From NCBI RefSeq assembly GCF_010093815.1, contig NW_022985557.1, forward strand, positions 744,001-808,000: a stretch of DNA of 64,000 nucleotides, in the 5' to 3' direction. The notes below the pieces were generated by a model. It saw only the letters and a program-made list of their open reading frames with translations, did not search any database and was not told the DNA's origin. Every line of letters begins with the position of its first letter. The stretch's first letter is position 1. Positions 10,884-22,973 of the stretch are shown here, piece after piece. The DNA comes from Pseudovirgaria hyperparasitica. Its lineage: Eukaryota > Ascomycota > Dothideomycetes > Acrospermales > Acrospermaceae. The translations under genes and the position numbers were made by a program.

Positions 10884-12714
10884 GAAGTGTGATCGATGAA
10901 CTCTATCATTGTAAGGTAGAATTCCTTCGTAGATTAGGTCTGGAATTGCCCACAACCGTGCGCAAAATGTTCAATATTCTTACGCCTGCGTACACAGAAG
11001 CTGTGCAAATATCGAGCCGACGTCGATCAGAACATCTCTCTCCTTACTCAAACCAAAAAGAGAGAATGCTAATACATACACATCGAATCTCACTCTCATG
11101 TTCATACTGACCATCGCCCCTGAAGTCTGCATTCATTCCAAGTGAGCAGCGTTGATGCATTGCATCACTGATGCTACCTGATGCACTACTTCACGTCCAG
11201 ATACAATGGCACGGAGCCATAAAGTCCAAACGACTCGACGAGAACGTAGATGATGCATCGGAGCTCGGTCATCAAATAGCATGATTGCGTAGGAAGCTAC
11301 TGCCGGATTCCAACCTTGTAAGATACATACTCATTGTAAGAAGAATACTGTCAAGGAAGCTGCTCCCTTTATACATCCAAGAGCAGGCCACACACGTCGG
11401 GTAGGTGACTTCAAACTAACCACCTAGCACGCATCAGTCTATGTTCCTTGGAAAGGAGAGAAGACACCTACCCGTCACTAGCTGCTTCTGCGAAGCCAAG
11501 TAAAAGTATATAAAACACGATCTGCTCTGTCTTTCACGTTTCAGCCCTGTACCATTACTCCCTGAGGCTTAGGGATCGTGCTCTATCGTAATATATTTCC
11601 ATCACACGCATGGTGTACCCGGGTGTTTGATATCGAAATTAATGGATTGGGGTGCTGCGCTACTTTGCATGGTCTATAGTAGGCTGGATGGGAACTTGGG
11701 GATCGTGAGGGTTCGAATGCTTACGTCGGCGTTGTATGGTTATGCCAATGATATCCGATCAATCACGTGCCATGTTACGAACGAGTAGCACGCAGCGCGA
11801 ATATCGCTTCATGGGCGGGAGATGAGAGGACTAGGGAGTGAGACATAGGAAGTTCAAAGTGAATAGTGCGATAGTTCCATAATGGAGGATGAAGTGTGTA
11901 TATAAGATCACAGCACGCAATATCAGGAGAATTGATGGTTATAAAGTATGGAGTATGGAGTAAAGTCAAGCCATGGACTTCGAACGTAAAGGATGTGTAC
12001 ACCTTTAATATAATGTCGATGGTCTTTATCTGTAAACTCATCTGATACAAGGCCTTGGGGCAGAGTACAATCGATTAGCATATTGTGAATCGGCTGTAAG
12101 AAAGTCATCTACCTTAGCGATTGCTTTGATTTCAATTCGCTGCGTCCAAGACTCCAAGAATACATGTTCTCTGTGTTTGTTAAACTTACGTGCTGTTTGG
12201 AGCTACGACTGATGCTTATCATTGGTTGTAACATTGTAGACACAATAATATCGCGTACGTCGTAGATATCAAATAGTGATGATTCTATTCCCATAAAGCA
12301 TGTTTGAATCTAGTTCTTTCCGAAATAGTATACAATCTAACACAACTATGACTAACCTTAAAGGGCTGGGTCTGGGAACCTGCGCTAGCTTGTTCAGGAA
12401 AATTCTATGCAGAGATGGATGGATTTCGACAGGCGTTGGGAAGCTCAACTCGTCCATCAAATCAATTATGTATCACTGTAATGACACTTGCAGAATATTT
12501 ATCCGGCTTGTCCTACTTCATGACGTCTGCGTCGTGCACGTCCATATGGGCGTGCTGCAAGGTTGGGGACGCGTCCGTTTGCGCTTACCGTAGCTTATGA
12601 CGCCATGGTGACCACTGAAACCAAAGCTGTAAAACAAAACCTCAATTGCCCGCTGTGCCAACTCAGCCTCTCCATTCCTTGTCTCCCCCATATTTCATCT
12701 TGATAATTACAATT

Positions 12715-14007
12715 ATGTCTTCTTCATCTCGTATCAGTGGCATCACTGTCCGCTCATCTGCGCGGAACTTTCAACGAGCTCAACCCCATTTGCGCCCAAG
12801 ATTACAATACCGCAGTTATGCTGATGTATCTTCTCAAGCAAAAACTGCTGGAGGTGGCGGTATTGTCGGCGGTCTCATCGGTGGCGCGACCGTCCTAGTT
12901 GCTGGCTATGGATACTACCACTTCTCCGGCGCCAAGACTGCTGTGCAGACAATGTCAAGCGCCAAGGGCTACTTCCAACAGGCCAAGAACAAAGTACAAG
13001 AGCAGACGCCAGAGCCGAATCAGGCAATTGAGTGGCTGCACAGTACGGCGTTGGCATATGCTGGTTTCATTCCCGGCGCGAAGGGGTACGTGGATCAAGC
13101 TTTCAAGGACGTGGAGAGCATTCGCAGCAAGCACGGCGATAAGGTTGATGGGATCATTCGTGATGGATATGAGGAGCTTAAGAAGGTGACCCAGGAGGGA
13201 GACATGTCAATCGAGACTACTGGCAAGGTGTGGAATGTCATTCAGGACAAGCTGCAACAGATTGGCGAGTTAGCTGGTGATGCCATTGAAGGTATGTGGA
13301 GTTACTCGATCTGTTTAAGTAAGAGATTGACCCGTGACCATGCAGACATCCTCAACAACCATCCTGACGTAAAAGAGAAGGTCGGTGGCAACATTGATCA
13401 GCTCAAACAACTCCAGGAACAGTACGGACCCAAAGTAAAAAGCGAGGTCGACAAAACCTGGGAACAGATTTCAAGCATCGTGTCCAAGGGTGTCTCAGCC
13501 AGCACGGCTTCAGAAATCCAGAAGGTGGTTCAAGAGAAGGTTGAATTGATCAAAAGTATGGGAGACAAGGCCTATCAAGAGGGCAAAGAGCAGGTTAAGC
13601 CCTACCTCGAAAAATCTCCAAAGGTGAAGCAGCTCATTGAGGAAAATGAAGAAGCACTCAAGCAAGGCAATATCAAAGAGCTTTGGGACAAGATCCGCAA
13701 TGCTGTTGAGTCAGGCGACACAGAAGAGATCGAGAAGTACGTCAAGGACACTGCTGAGAAGGCCAAAGATCAGGGCCAGAAATACGGGATCGACATCGAG
13801 AAGTACCTCCAAAGTTTCGAAAAATACGTCCCAGGGTCATCGGATATTATGACAAAGGTACAGCAGCTCCAGAAGGTCGGTAAGGAGCATGGTGCCGAGG
13901 CTGAGAAAATATTCAAGAGCGCGATTGATGAGATCAAGCAGGTTTTGAAGAGGAAAACTGAAGAGGCTGAAAAGGTTGCCAAGTCTGCGAAGAAGGAGAG
14001 TAAATGA
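12715..14007 (+). CDS. Mitochondrial membrane-anchored coiled-coil protein
   Basis: Exons 12715-13291 and 13346-14007 give 412 residues. The 54-nt intron (GTATGT...GCAG) is in frame without a stop, but removing it restores a smooth helical register (AIE-DIL). I start at the ATG at 12715 because the frame upstream has no ATG. Residues 1-45 are rich in Ser, Arg and Gln without acidic residues and read as a mitochondrial presequence (RSSARNFQRAQPHLRPRLQYRS). A glycine-rich membrane segment follows at about 50-72 (GGIVGGLIGGATVLVAGYGYY). The rest is charged, Lys/Glu-rich helix, repeatedly patterned like apolipoprotein or late-embryogenesis-abundant helices. From memory, similar proteins occur across Pezizomycotina without an assigned function. 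A role at the inner membrane is an inference from topology. The gene itself is very likely real. Confidence 0.8.
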   Translation: MSSSSRISGITVRSSARNFQRAQPHLRPRLQYRSYADVSSQAKTAGGGGIVGGLIGGATVLVAGYGYYHFSGAKTAVQTMSSAKGYFQQAKNKVQEQTPEPNQAIEWLHSTALAYAGFIPGAKGYVDQAFKDVESIRSKHGDKVDGIIRDGYEELKKVTQEGDMSIETTGKVWNVIQDKLQQIGELAGDAIEGMWSYSICLSKRLTRDHADILNNHPDVKEKVGGNIDQLKQLQEQYGPKVKSEVDKTWEQISSIVSKGVSASTASEIQKVVQEKVELIKSMGDKAYQEGKEQVKPYLEKSPKVKQLIEENEEALKQGNIKELWDKIRNAVESGDTEEIEKYVKDTAEKAKDQGQKYGIDIEKYLQSFEKYVPGSSDIMTKVQQLQKVGKEHGAEAEKIFKSAIDEIKQVLKRKTEEAEKVAKSAKKESK

Positions 14008-15748
14008 ATTGTCGATTAGGATATGTACTATAAAAAAATGCATAGCGATGGGCGTAGAAGTAAATCAATCAAGCATTTGTAGTCGGATATCGGATATACG
14101 GTCGTCGTGATTTGCATTGCTTGATGTATTAACATGTTCAGTATCAGTGCACTAGAACATGGTGTCTCGTTTTCCAGGCCTTCTTCTCCAGGGTAACAAC
14201 GCCAATGCTCTACGACGAGACCGCATCAAAGATTCCTCTCCAGGACGAATGCACATCGGCCAAGTGTACGACTCTAAGAAGCCTCGAAAGCCCGACACTC
14301 ACCGGAGAGTCCGGAGATCTGGTCATGCACTTGATGTAACAAACACAGCGTGTCTCGTCATACAGTCTTGGCTTCTCACGATACAACTGTGACGATGGCC
14401 GTGACGGTGTTACAAGCTGAGGTTCAGAAGCCTCTTCGTCACTCGGCCGAGCCATACTAATCTCGCCGCTCGCTTGTTCGCGCCGATCGAAGGCAGCTAA
14501 AGACTAATAAAGGAAGACGAATACGAGCCTAGAAGGAAACATGTGCCTGTGCTCGCGCCAGATTCCGTAGTTCGGCCTTGATTATTGCGAGGTGAGGCGC
14601 GCTTGCGTAGTCATTAACAAATGAGTCCAGGTATGCAGAAGACGTCGTATGATGGAAATGCCCAGAGTAACATTACTACACCGATACGCGACCAGCGCGC
14701 GTAACGTTGCATACCTATTCAATAGTCACTGGCCCAAGCAATGGGTTATGCTGCCAGCGTGGCTGTGCTGTGTGCTGTGGTATTGGATCTATCGAGTTCC
14801 ATACTACCGTAGAAACTCATCAGTTGAACACGGTATAGATACATTTTTCCTACCAAATTTAATCGTTAGGTTATACTACTGTAGGTCTAAGGCGTAGTCT
14901 CTATAACCATGTGTAGCTAGTAAAACACCTGGCTGTCTCAAAGTAGATTAGCATAAGTCTATCGGATTCTACGGTACCTATACTCAGGTAATTCTGATGC
15001 GGAGCACCAGATATGATACTTCGTGACCATAATTATACTGGGCCTATGGTTAGAGCAACAACATTATGACACGGAGTCACGGGCATCGTGTCCTGGTAAA
15101 CCTGTAATGTAAAAATGCGGAGAGCTAACCTGGATGGAAATATTGGCTGGGCAAAATGACGTCGGACCGAGGGTTTTCGCCAGGATTCCGGTGGGGCACG
15201 GATATAGTGGCGCCGATGGTCTTACTGTTTTTGGTGTGGCGGAATAGCAATTTAGAGTTTGATATGGGGACTTCCGGCGACCGCTCCTTTCTCAGCTGCT
15301 TCTTGGTACACAAAGCTTTGAAGCGTTCATGTGGGTATGGCGACGGACACTGCGGCAGTGGGCAGTGTGGCGAGGACCCTGTGGAGTGTTACCACTAGCT
15401 AGTCACCATCTGATGATGGCATTTGGCGGCTCCAGTCTCGTTCATGATCGTTTCTGGTGGGCCAGGGTTGTATTGCAGGGGATGGCTCTGTTGAACATGG
15501 TATGATATTGAAGTAAAAAGCTTAGCTACACTAATCATCTCGCGTAGTGCCGGTATCACGCTCCCTTGCAAGGGTGCTACAATGGCAATTAATATAAAAG
15601 TATCGACTGCTCACCATTAACGATCGATCATCACCAACCATCACATCTACTTTGCTATATATCATCACAAAAGCTGCAACCTTCCAACTTCTCAAAAACA
15701 ACAACACCACCGATACATCACATCGATACCAACACCAGTCCACTCACA
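14008..15748. other. Intergenic, includes PhiA-like gene promoter
   Basis: No supported gene. The stretch from about 14700 to 15100 is visibly AT-rich. The last 150 nt form the promoter and leader of the secreted-protein gene at 15749, with a pyrimidine- and CA-rich leader typical of highly expressed fungal genes. Confidence 0.45.
15593..15599 (+). promoter_or_regulatory. Probable TATA box of PhiA-like gene
   Basis: TATAAAA lies 150 nt before the ATG at 15749 and is followed by a C/A/T-rich, G-poor leader (ACAACAACACC-like runs). Spacing and context fit a strong inducible fungal promoter. This is inference from position only. Confidence 0.4.
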
Positions 15749-16312
15749 ATGCAATACTCTACACTCGCCCTCGCTGCCTTCACCAGTGTCGCAGCCGCGC
15801 TCCCGGCTCCTCAAATCGAAACCCCATGCACCAATGAGCCATTTGGTGCTGTCGCTATCCATTCAGGCTCCGACGCGCATCTACAGAGCGCCACCGCCTG
15901 GAAAGGCAACCTGCTCGTCGGCGGCCAACAAGACGCCACCTGCGAATCACCTTCAGCCTACGCCACATTTGTCATCCAAGACGACACCACAGCCTACCTA
16001 TACGCCGACACACTCACCCAGCAGCTGTACGTCGACCGCAGCGGTATGGGCCAGGGCAAGAGCGGCTACACGAACGAAGGCCAATCGCTGCCACGCAACG
16101 GCGAGGTTAAGGGCTGGAGTATTAGCGAGGATGGATACTTGGTATTTGATGGAATGAGTCCCAAGGCATGTCCGACTGAGGTTATTGGTGGGAGCTTCAG
16201 TCTTTGGTTCAGCAACGCTGACGAGCCTGGGTTCAACAAGAACTGCACTGGCGTTGCGCTGCGGGCTGTCAAGGCTGATTCGCCGGTGAGCTGCATCTAC
16301 TCTTCTTCCTAG
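15749..16312 (+). CDS. Secreted cell-wall protein, PhiA family
   Basis: 187 residues, no intron. Residues 1-18 (MQYSTLALAAFTSVAAAL) are a signal peptide, followed by PAPQIETPC. The mature part follows the layout of Aspergillus PhiA: FGAVAIHSGS near residue 32, a Cys near 64, AYLYADTLTQQLYVDRSGMGQGKSGYT at about 90-117, GWSISEDGYLVFDG, then KACPTEV, SLWFSNADEPG, NCTGVALRA and a terminal SCIY. The YVDRSGMGQG segment is the most diagnostic. PhiA was described in A. nidulans as a cell-wall protein needed for normal phialide and conidium development. Family members are abundant secreted proteins of about this length with paired cysteines. It is transcribed away from the mitochondrial gene and toward the dynamin gene. 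Confidence 0.85.
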   Translation: MQYSTLALAAFTSVAAALPAPQIETPCTNEPFGAVAIHSGSDAHLQSATAWKGNLLVGGQQDATCESPSAYATFVIQDDTTAYLYADTLTQQLYVDRSGMGQGKSGYTNEGQSLPRNGEVKGWSISEDGYLVFDGMSPKACPTEVIGGSFSLWFSNADEPGFNKNCTGVALRAVKADSPVSCIYSSS

Positions 16313-17056
16313 ATCGAGTGAGCAACCAACTAGCGTGTAAGATTATGCAGAGGTGTATGATACGAATAGCATAGCGAATCATTAGCAATGTGGCTTCTAA
16401 TTACTAGAGGACTATCATTCCAATAGTGACTGAGTAGCAAGTTTGTTATGTGAGAAAACGTCTGCCTAGGCCGGCTACAGGGCGCTAATGTAGGTTCAGC
16501 CATGAAGGTATCTGAGAGGTTCTTGTTGCGCCAGCCTTGCGAGTTTTCTTTTCAAATCCCATTCCACTTCTTTCAGCTCACTTTACATTCTCCTCTCACT
16601 ACATCAATGTTGACCTTGCTATCATAATTGAAGGTTTCCTCTTTCACTTGGAGCATTCTATCGTGGTCTGACAGTGACGCTGGTCAAATAAGGCAAGTAT
16701 CACATACAACGAAGTTAGTTCAGACGTTCATTAGCGACCGCTTCGTTTGCTCAAGTGCCAACTATAATCTACAAACGTTACTGTTATAGTTGTTTGCCTG
16801 GAAGGGATCTTGCTCTTACAAAAACCATTTAGGACATTACTGAATTCACCACAAGCGCTGATCATAATTGGACGGTGAACTTAATTCGTGGACTCAAGTG
16901 AGACATACTTGTATGAGAAGCAGTTTAAGCGCCCATAGTTTACTTCTGGCACAGATTGTAGCCTAGTATCAAAGGTATTTAACATTCGATTATCACTCCT
17001 CCTCTGGTCACTGACTCTGTCTAAACCTTACATAACAACTTTTTTCAGAAGACAAG
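16313..17056. other. Intergenic, upstream of dynamin gene
   Basis: 744 bp of moderately AT-rich sequence with no reading frame of note. It must carry the 3' end of the PhiA-like gene and the promoter of the dynamin gene. A pyrimidine-rich stretch ending TTTTTTCAG at 17040-17048, just before the ATG at 17057, could be the acceptor of a 5'-leader intron. Confidence 0.4.
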
Positions 17057-19446
17057 ATGAGTTCGCTCTACGCGTCAAAGGATATGTTCACGGACGATAA
17101 AAGACTGGAGAAGATCGACAAGCTTGTTGCGATTGGTGTTGGGAAGCATATCGCGCTACCTCAAGTAGGTATTTAGATATCTCGTTAGGCCGCAGGCACT
17201 GACCTTCGTAGTTCGTTGTCGTCGGTGACCAGTCTAGTGGGAAGTCTTCAACTCTGGAGGCGCTGACAGGATTACCCTTTCCCCGAGACTCAACACTGTG
17301 TACTCGTTTTGCAACACATATTGTCTTTAACCGAACCGAAACAGAAAATTGCCATGCTTCCATCGTACCGCACTTGAATTGCGACTCTGCCCTTGAAGCA
17401 AAACTCAAAGATTTTGAGCACACTTTCTTGGAAGCTCTGACTACTGAAGAGTTTCAGGAGGTTCTGCTCAAGGTGCGATGAATTCTTCGTTTTCTGATAG
17501 CCACTGATGATACATAGGCATCTGATGCCATGGGTTTGGCAAGACTAGGGCAGCAGGATAAGCAGGCTAGCAAACCAACGTTTTCCGAGCACACACTGAG
17601 GATCGAGTTGAATGGACCTAATCACAGTCACTTCAGTGTTGTTGACGTTCCTGGTATCTTTCGAAACCCCCAAGAAGGTGTGACTACCAATGATGACATC
17701 GCACTGGTCAAGAGAATCGTTCACAGCTACATTGAGGATGAAAGGTCCATCATATTGGCTGTAGTTTCGGCAAACATCGATATTGCCAATCAAGACATTC
17801 TGAAGATGGCAAAAGAAGTAGACCCGAAAGGTCAGCGCACACTGGGAATTTTGACAAAACCAGACCTCATCGACAGAGGCGCAGAGGATGATGTCATTAA
17901 CATTCTAATGGGCACAAGTAACAAGCTTAGACTTGGCTATCACGCGATCCGAAATCGTAAGAAAGCCGAGAACAATTTCACAATCGAACAAAGAAATCAG
18001 GCAGAGTCCGAGTTTTTCAACAAGGGCCATTTCTCCAGAGTACCACCCGATCGTGTTGGTGTCATAACTCTTCGACCGCGCCTCGAGAGGCTCCTTAATG
18101 ACATAACACAGCACGAGTTTCCAAAAGTGAGACAGGAGATCAATAATATGATCGACAGATGTGAACAAGAGATGATGGAGCTCGGCCCAAGTCGTACGAC
18201 GGATGGTGAGATTCGCAGCTATCTATTGCGCATGGCCGAACAATTCCAAAAGTACGTTGCAGTGGCAATTGAAGCCAACTATGGATCAGACCCATTCTTC
18301 CGCATGGACGAAATGCGTCTTGCGACATGGATTATCTCGCAGAATGAGGCATTTTCTGAGGCTGTCAGAACCACGGGCTTTACAGTACCCTTCCTTACAG
18401 ATTCTCAGCAGCCAACAGAGCAACATAAGGATATGTGGACTGAGCTTGCGACAGAGCGCTCAAGGTTACTTGCATTAGTGGAAAAGGATCACCCTGAACT
18501 GTATACCACCGTGGAGCGTACCCTCAAGAATAAGTACGACGATATACAAGCTCATGATCACGATGAGGATACCGAACGCGTTGGTGACAAGGATGGTCAT
18601 GTCGCCAACGATGGATCCAGGCCACATTCGGTTGAAATTCTCGCTTGGATCAAAGAGAAATACACCAGATCAAGAGGTTTCGAGATGGGAACTTACAATC
18701 CCTCTCTCCTACATCTACTGTTCAGCGAGCAAACCTTGGCATGGGAGCCCCTAGCTAAGGTTTACGTGTGTCGATCTATCATCAATAACCACATGTTCTG
18801 CAGCCGACTCTTGGACAGGCTGTGCAAAGATGAACTCGTGAACAAAGCTCTGCGATCTGTCATTATGAACGAACAGCTGAGAATCTACAAAAAGGCTACA
18901 GGCCAAGTAGAATTCATCCTCAGGACCGAACGACGCGGCAAGTTAATGACCATGAATCACTACTACAGCGACACTCTCGAAAGGGTGCGAGACGAGCGAC
19001 AGAGAACTAGAGCTGGAGCCATAGTCAGCAAGGCAGCCAAAGGTGAAAGGTTTCCATGTGAGGAAGATGGATCAAGATCATCCTGGGATTCAATTGAGCA
19101 GTCTGTGCGGAATTATGTGGCACCGGCTACGCTTCGATCTTCCAACAAAGCTACAGCCAGTAATATTGACCATACGGTCCAAGACATTCATGATGTCCTC
19201 AAGGCATACTGCAAGGTTGCTATGAAACGATTCATTGACTGTGTCTGCATGCAAGTCACAGACTACTATCTCATCTCGGGACCTGAAACTCCACTCGGTG
19301 TATTATCCTCGACGTTCATTGGTGGTCTCAACACTGATGAGCTTACACGTATTGCGGGCGAAGCTCAACATTCCATCCAGCGTCGGAGTGAGCTCAAGAA
19401 GCAGATTGAGAGCCTTAAGGAAGGGAAGAAGATTCTATTACAATGA
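17057..19446 (+). CDS. Dynamin-family large GTPase (Mx/Vps1-like)
   Basis: Exons 17057-17164, 17212-17472 and 17518-19446 give 765 residues; the two introns are 47 and 45 nt. Residues 41-49 hold the P-loop GDQSSGKSS, with switch-1 Thr in LCTRFAT near 70, DVPG at 166-169 and TKPD at 236-239, so all four GTPase motifs are intact. The dynamin middle region follows, and residues ~665-765 form the GTPase effector domain (DVLKAYCKVAMKRFIDCV...). No PH domain or proline-rich tail is visible, as in fungal Vps1/Dnm1 and animal Mx proteins. An Asp/His/Glu-rich insert lies near 345-370. It differs from the conserved housekeeping Vps1 and Dnm1 sequences and fits the large, variable set of extra dynamin-like GTPases in filamentous fungi. 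Membrane remodelling is the family role; the specific target is unknown. Confidence 0.9.
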
Positions 19447-22400
19447 TAGAGACTTGATACGAACCCATGTCTATGAGTAGGAGGAGCACATGCGCAGAGT
19501 GGTTATGGCACAGCTGTTAGACATGCAATATGGGTCATATGAGATTAAATGAAAGTGAGATTTCGTTAACGCAACGTATTAACAGGATCAAGTTATCTTG
19601 TAGTATCAAACCCGGTGACAGCCTACGATCGTATTTTCTGCACGGCAAATCACTCTCACTGGAAATCTGCGAATTCATACGCCTTCCCATCCTCTTCCCA
19701 CTACGTCCTTGAGAATGCTCCTCCACCAGGCAGATGCTAGGCCACACTTTCCTTTCACACAACTTCTGCCTAACTGACCACTTACTCCACATATAACTGT
19801 GGCGATTCACTGCATAGGTGTATGAAACAGGCCGCTTTGCCTATGCAAACACGCGTTCCTTGCCTCCTGTCATACCATAAAGCCGTCCCTGCTAGACTAC
19901 CCACAGTAGTATCATCCAATTGAGACATACTTCCTATGTACACACGGTATGGCATGAACTGCACCGATGGCAAAGTTTGTTCGGTACTAATGCCACCAGT
20001 GGGCTATGTCTGACTACAAGTTTGCTGCGTATATAGCTAAATATTCGATGAAGTGTAATGATGTTACGATGATGACGAATAAGCTTTATGGGCTTATTTT
20101 GGCACTGCTCAGGCCTCCAAAGCATGGTTATAGATCTTCCTTAAGTCCTACTTAACAGTAGGCAGCTTGCCTTGTGACTTGCATGAGTATGTGAGAAATG
20201 CTATGCTTTAGCTCAGAGACATTTCCAAGATATTGATCAAAGAAAAACACTCTCTATCACTGTCGGTGGATATTTCTGCAATCCAATTCAAACTGTAGCC
20301 TCTGTAATATCAATTCAGAAATCTTGAATCATGAAACACATATCCCTGCTCAATTACAACATTTCTTACATGAATCACCAATAATTCTACACCCTAAAGT
20401 CGAATCAAGAGTAATATCACAGCTAAATATCACTAACGTTAAACAGTGATGAAGCACAGCATTACATGCCAATAACTACCATTCATATTTTAGGTCTCGA
20501 TCTTTTATGTTATCAAAAATCTGCGGAGGAGGAACATTGTGAGCCGGATTATTCTTAAGAACATCCGCTTGTGATGTAGCAATGACTGACATCTAGACTT
20601 TTAGAAGGGATATAGAGCTTATATTCTACTACCCTAACAGCCGGGTAAGTGAGTTCGTAGCATATTAGTTAGTAGCAGATTTAAGATCTCGCCTACCCGT
20701 CAGTCAGTTGGACATGTTTGAAGGAGTATATACAACATATGGCTGCGTCCTCGCTACTTATCTCTTACTTCGATAAAAAATTCAAAGCTTGCCAGGGGCT
20801 ATCGGAGGAAATGGCTGCGAACAAATCAATATCTATGTGTAAAATCATGGAATATGATGGATGAAAGCTGTCGTCAAGGGTTCATGACGACTTATACGAA
20901 GCTCACGACTTTACTAACGTTAATATGATCTGCACTATCAATTTATACTGGTGCATTTCATCATCTAGTACAGTATATGAAGACAATCGTGAAGATATAT
21001 GCATGATGACCAGGAGTAAGCAACCAAAGCATGCGGATTGAGTGATTGTTCCTCACCAATCCTGCCCAAAATCCACATATGCTAGCACTAAAAAGGAGCA
21101 AACACGCATACCCGGCTGTCACTTTACTCTACTCCTCACAGAAACACCACGTGTCATACCGACTGGCCTACTTCCGTGGACAATATGTCCGTGAATTACA
21201 TCTACCCGACAGATGTAGGTTCAAGAAGACCATATAAGATCGCAACGTATCTATATACATCACACCAAAACAATCGGAGCAGCATCTCAGTGTGCTGTTT
21301 ATCAATAGCAGCGGTTCATAATATGAGCTTGTGGTCCCAGACGGCTGGAGTATGTGCGCTTACGTGCCCTGCCACCTACTTATTCCGCTTCATTCCTTTG
21401 ATGCCTCTCATAGGCTGCTGAGAGTCATCACTATCGATACAAAGTGCTAGTCACTGCGCTAAGATGACGCGAAATATCACCATACAATGATGACAGCCGT
21501 TATCAGCTTAGTTTGGACGCTGGCCCGACACATTTTCGGCTTTTCTGAGGCTTAGACGGTGGCACATATCCATTTCTTTTCTTCTGCTCGGCACATTGCT
21601 TGTTGCTAGTACTCTGAAGCTCTGAAGCGGTGAGGAGTTTGGATAAGATGGATTGTGGCTAGTAATATAAATCAGTCGAGGGCTTGGATATTGAATATGC
21701 CGGGTCGGCTTGCATTTCATTATCTCGTCATGCACATTTGCAAGTTGGAACCATAGCATTCACCGTTCTGCCACGTCACACTTACACACGCTACTGCATC
21801 ACATTGCACGATAATCACATGAGCAGGAGTGTTACCGACCCGGCAAATGCCATCTAGGCGCTTATACTTTGTCATATAAATCACCATCATTCCTCCCTCA
21901 TCCAGTTCTCCTCTCTCGACCAAGTAGAGACCAGTCCATACCTGGAAATCACGCGAAAACGTCACCCATGTGCCTCCCGCCTTGTTGATTTGGGCTGACC
22001 TGACATGTGTGTCTTGTACAAGGCTTCAAGACGACCATATGGTTGGGGACGCTATCGCGCTGACTATTGTACGGTCGTTGTGCGGCTACACTGCTGCTGC
22101 TGAGTATCATTACTTAATGATGAAGGTGATCACTATGATTGCTCAACAAGGTCAGCACGATGGATAGTAGACATAGGTGGTGTGAACAAGCAGCAGCGGT
22201 CGTGTGTCTGCATAGGTAAAGCTGATCTTTTGGTAATAGTATATACGCTTTCAGGGGCTGTGCCAGGTAGGTCCCTGATAGTGCTCGTTCAGTGATGATA
22301 TACAAGAGCTTGTTTCTCTTCCTCTTTAGCACTCTCTACGCGGGACATGAATGCCTGACATCTCCAGTAATGAAAAAAGTGCATGCTTCTCTAGCACAGC

Positions 22401-22973
22401 CGTACCTCAGACTTAGGAAATTAGAACTGTGTTGTGATGATGGCTTGCAGTCTTGTCCCTAGACGATGATGAGAATTATCGCAAGAAAACGTACGATGAA
22501 GGGAGAGATAGCTACAAAGGTTGGAAGCTAAATGGGAAGGACGTCTTGTTATTTAGGACGCCCGGTGCCGTAACGAGGTAGGCATCCGTCATAGTATTTT
22601 CCTTCCTTTGAGAAGACGGCGGGCCACATTCGACCGGCTTCCTTCTTCAACATGATTTTCTTTTCCATTGCAAGTATAACGAGCATCTTTATATAGCTTG
22701 GTGGCTGGGAATTAGCCGCTGGCCAGGTTAGGCTTGGATATAAATCATATATAGAGCTGAATCTGTCACACAAGGATCACAAAAAATGACGGGTAGCACG
22801 CATTTAGGTTTGGTGCATCTTTCACATCCAGGTAGTAGACACTGGGCCACATATGAAAGTGAAAGGATCTTAAATTATCATCGCGGATCCTTTCGTATTC
22901 TAGGAAGAGGTCATATGTGAACGAACGGCGGTGCGCACCATCCAAGCGCGCTTATAGTTGTCTGTTTAAGTAC
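19447..22973. other. Gene-poor stretch
   Basis: 3.5 kb between the dynamin gene and the GPI-protein gene with no supportable gene. The segment from about 20126 to 21045 has no frame of 60 codons on either strand and is AT-rich. Frames at 21046-21421, 21508-21965 and 22549-22773 are short, isolated and without family resemblance. Two copies of TACCCGGC (one inverted) lie here, as in the 8.9-10.5 kb stretch. Confidence 0.4.

Larger units (their letters stand above)
7731..12714. other. Gene-poor stretch
   Basis: Nearly 5 kb without a supportable gene. From about 8582 to 10114 there is no reading frame of 60 codons on either strand. Composition is moderate, not extremely AT-rich, so it is not an obvious strongly RIP-mutated repeat. 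It contains a short TG run and a hairpin (listed separately) and several copies of the octamer TACCCGGC. Small frames at 10692-11110 and 11775-12593 are isolated and unlike known proteins. It may hold non-coding transcripts, but none can be shown from sequence. Confidence 0.45.
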
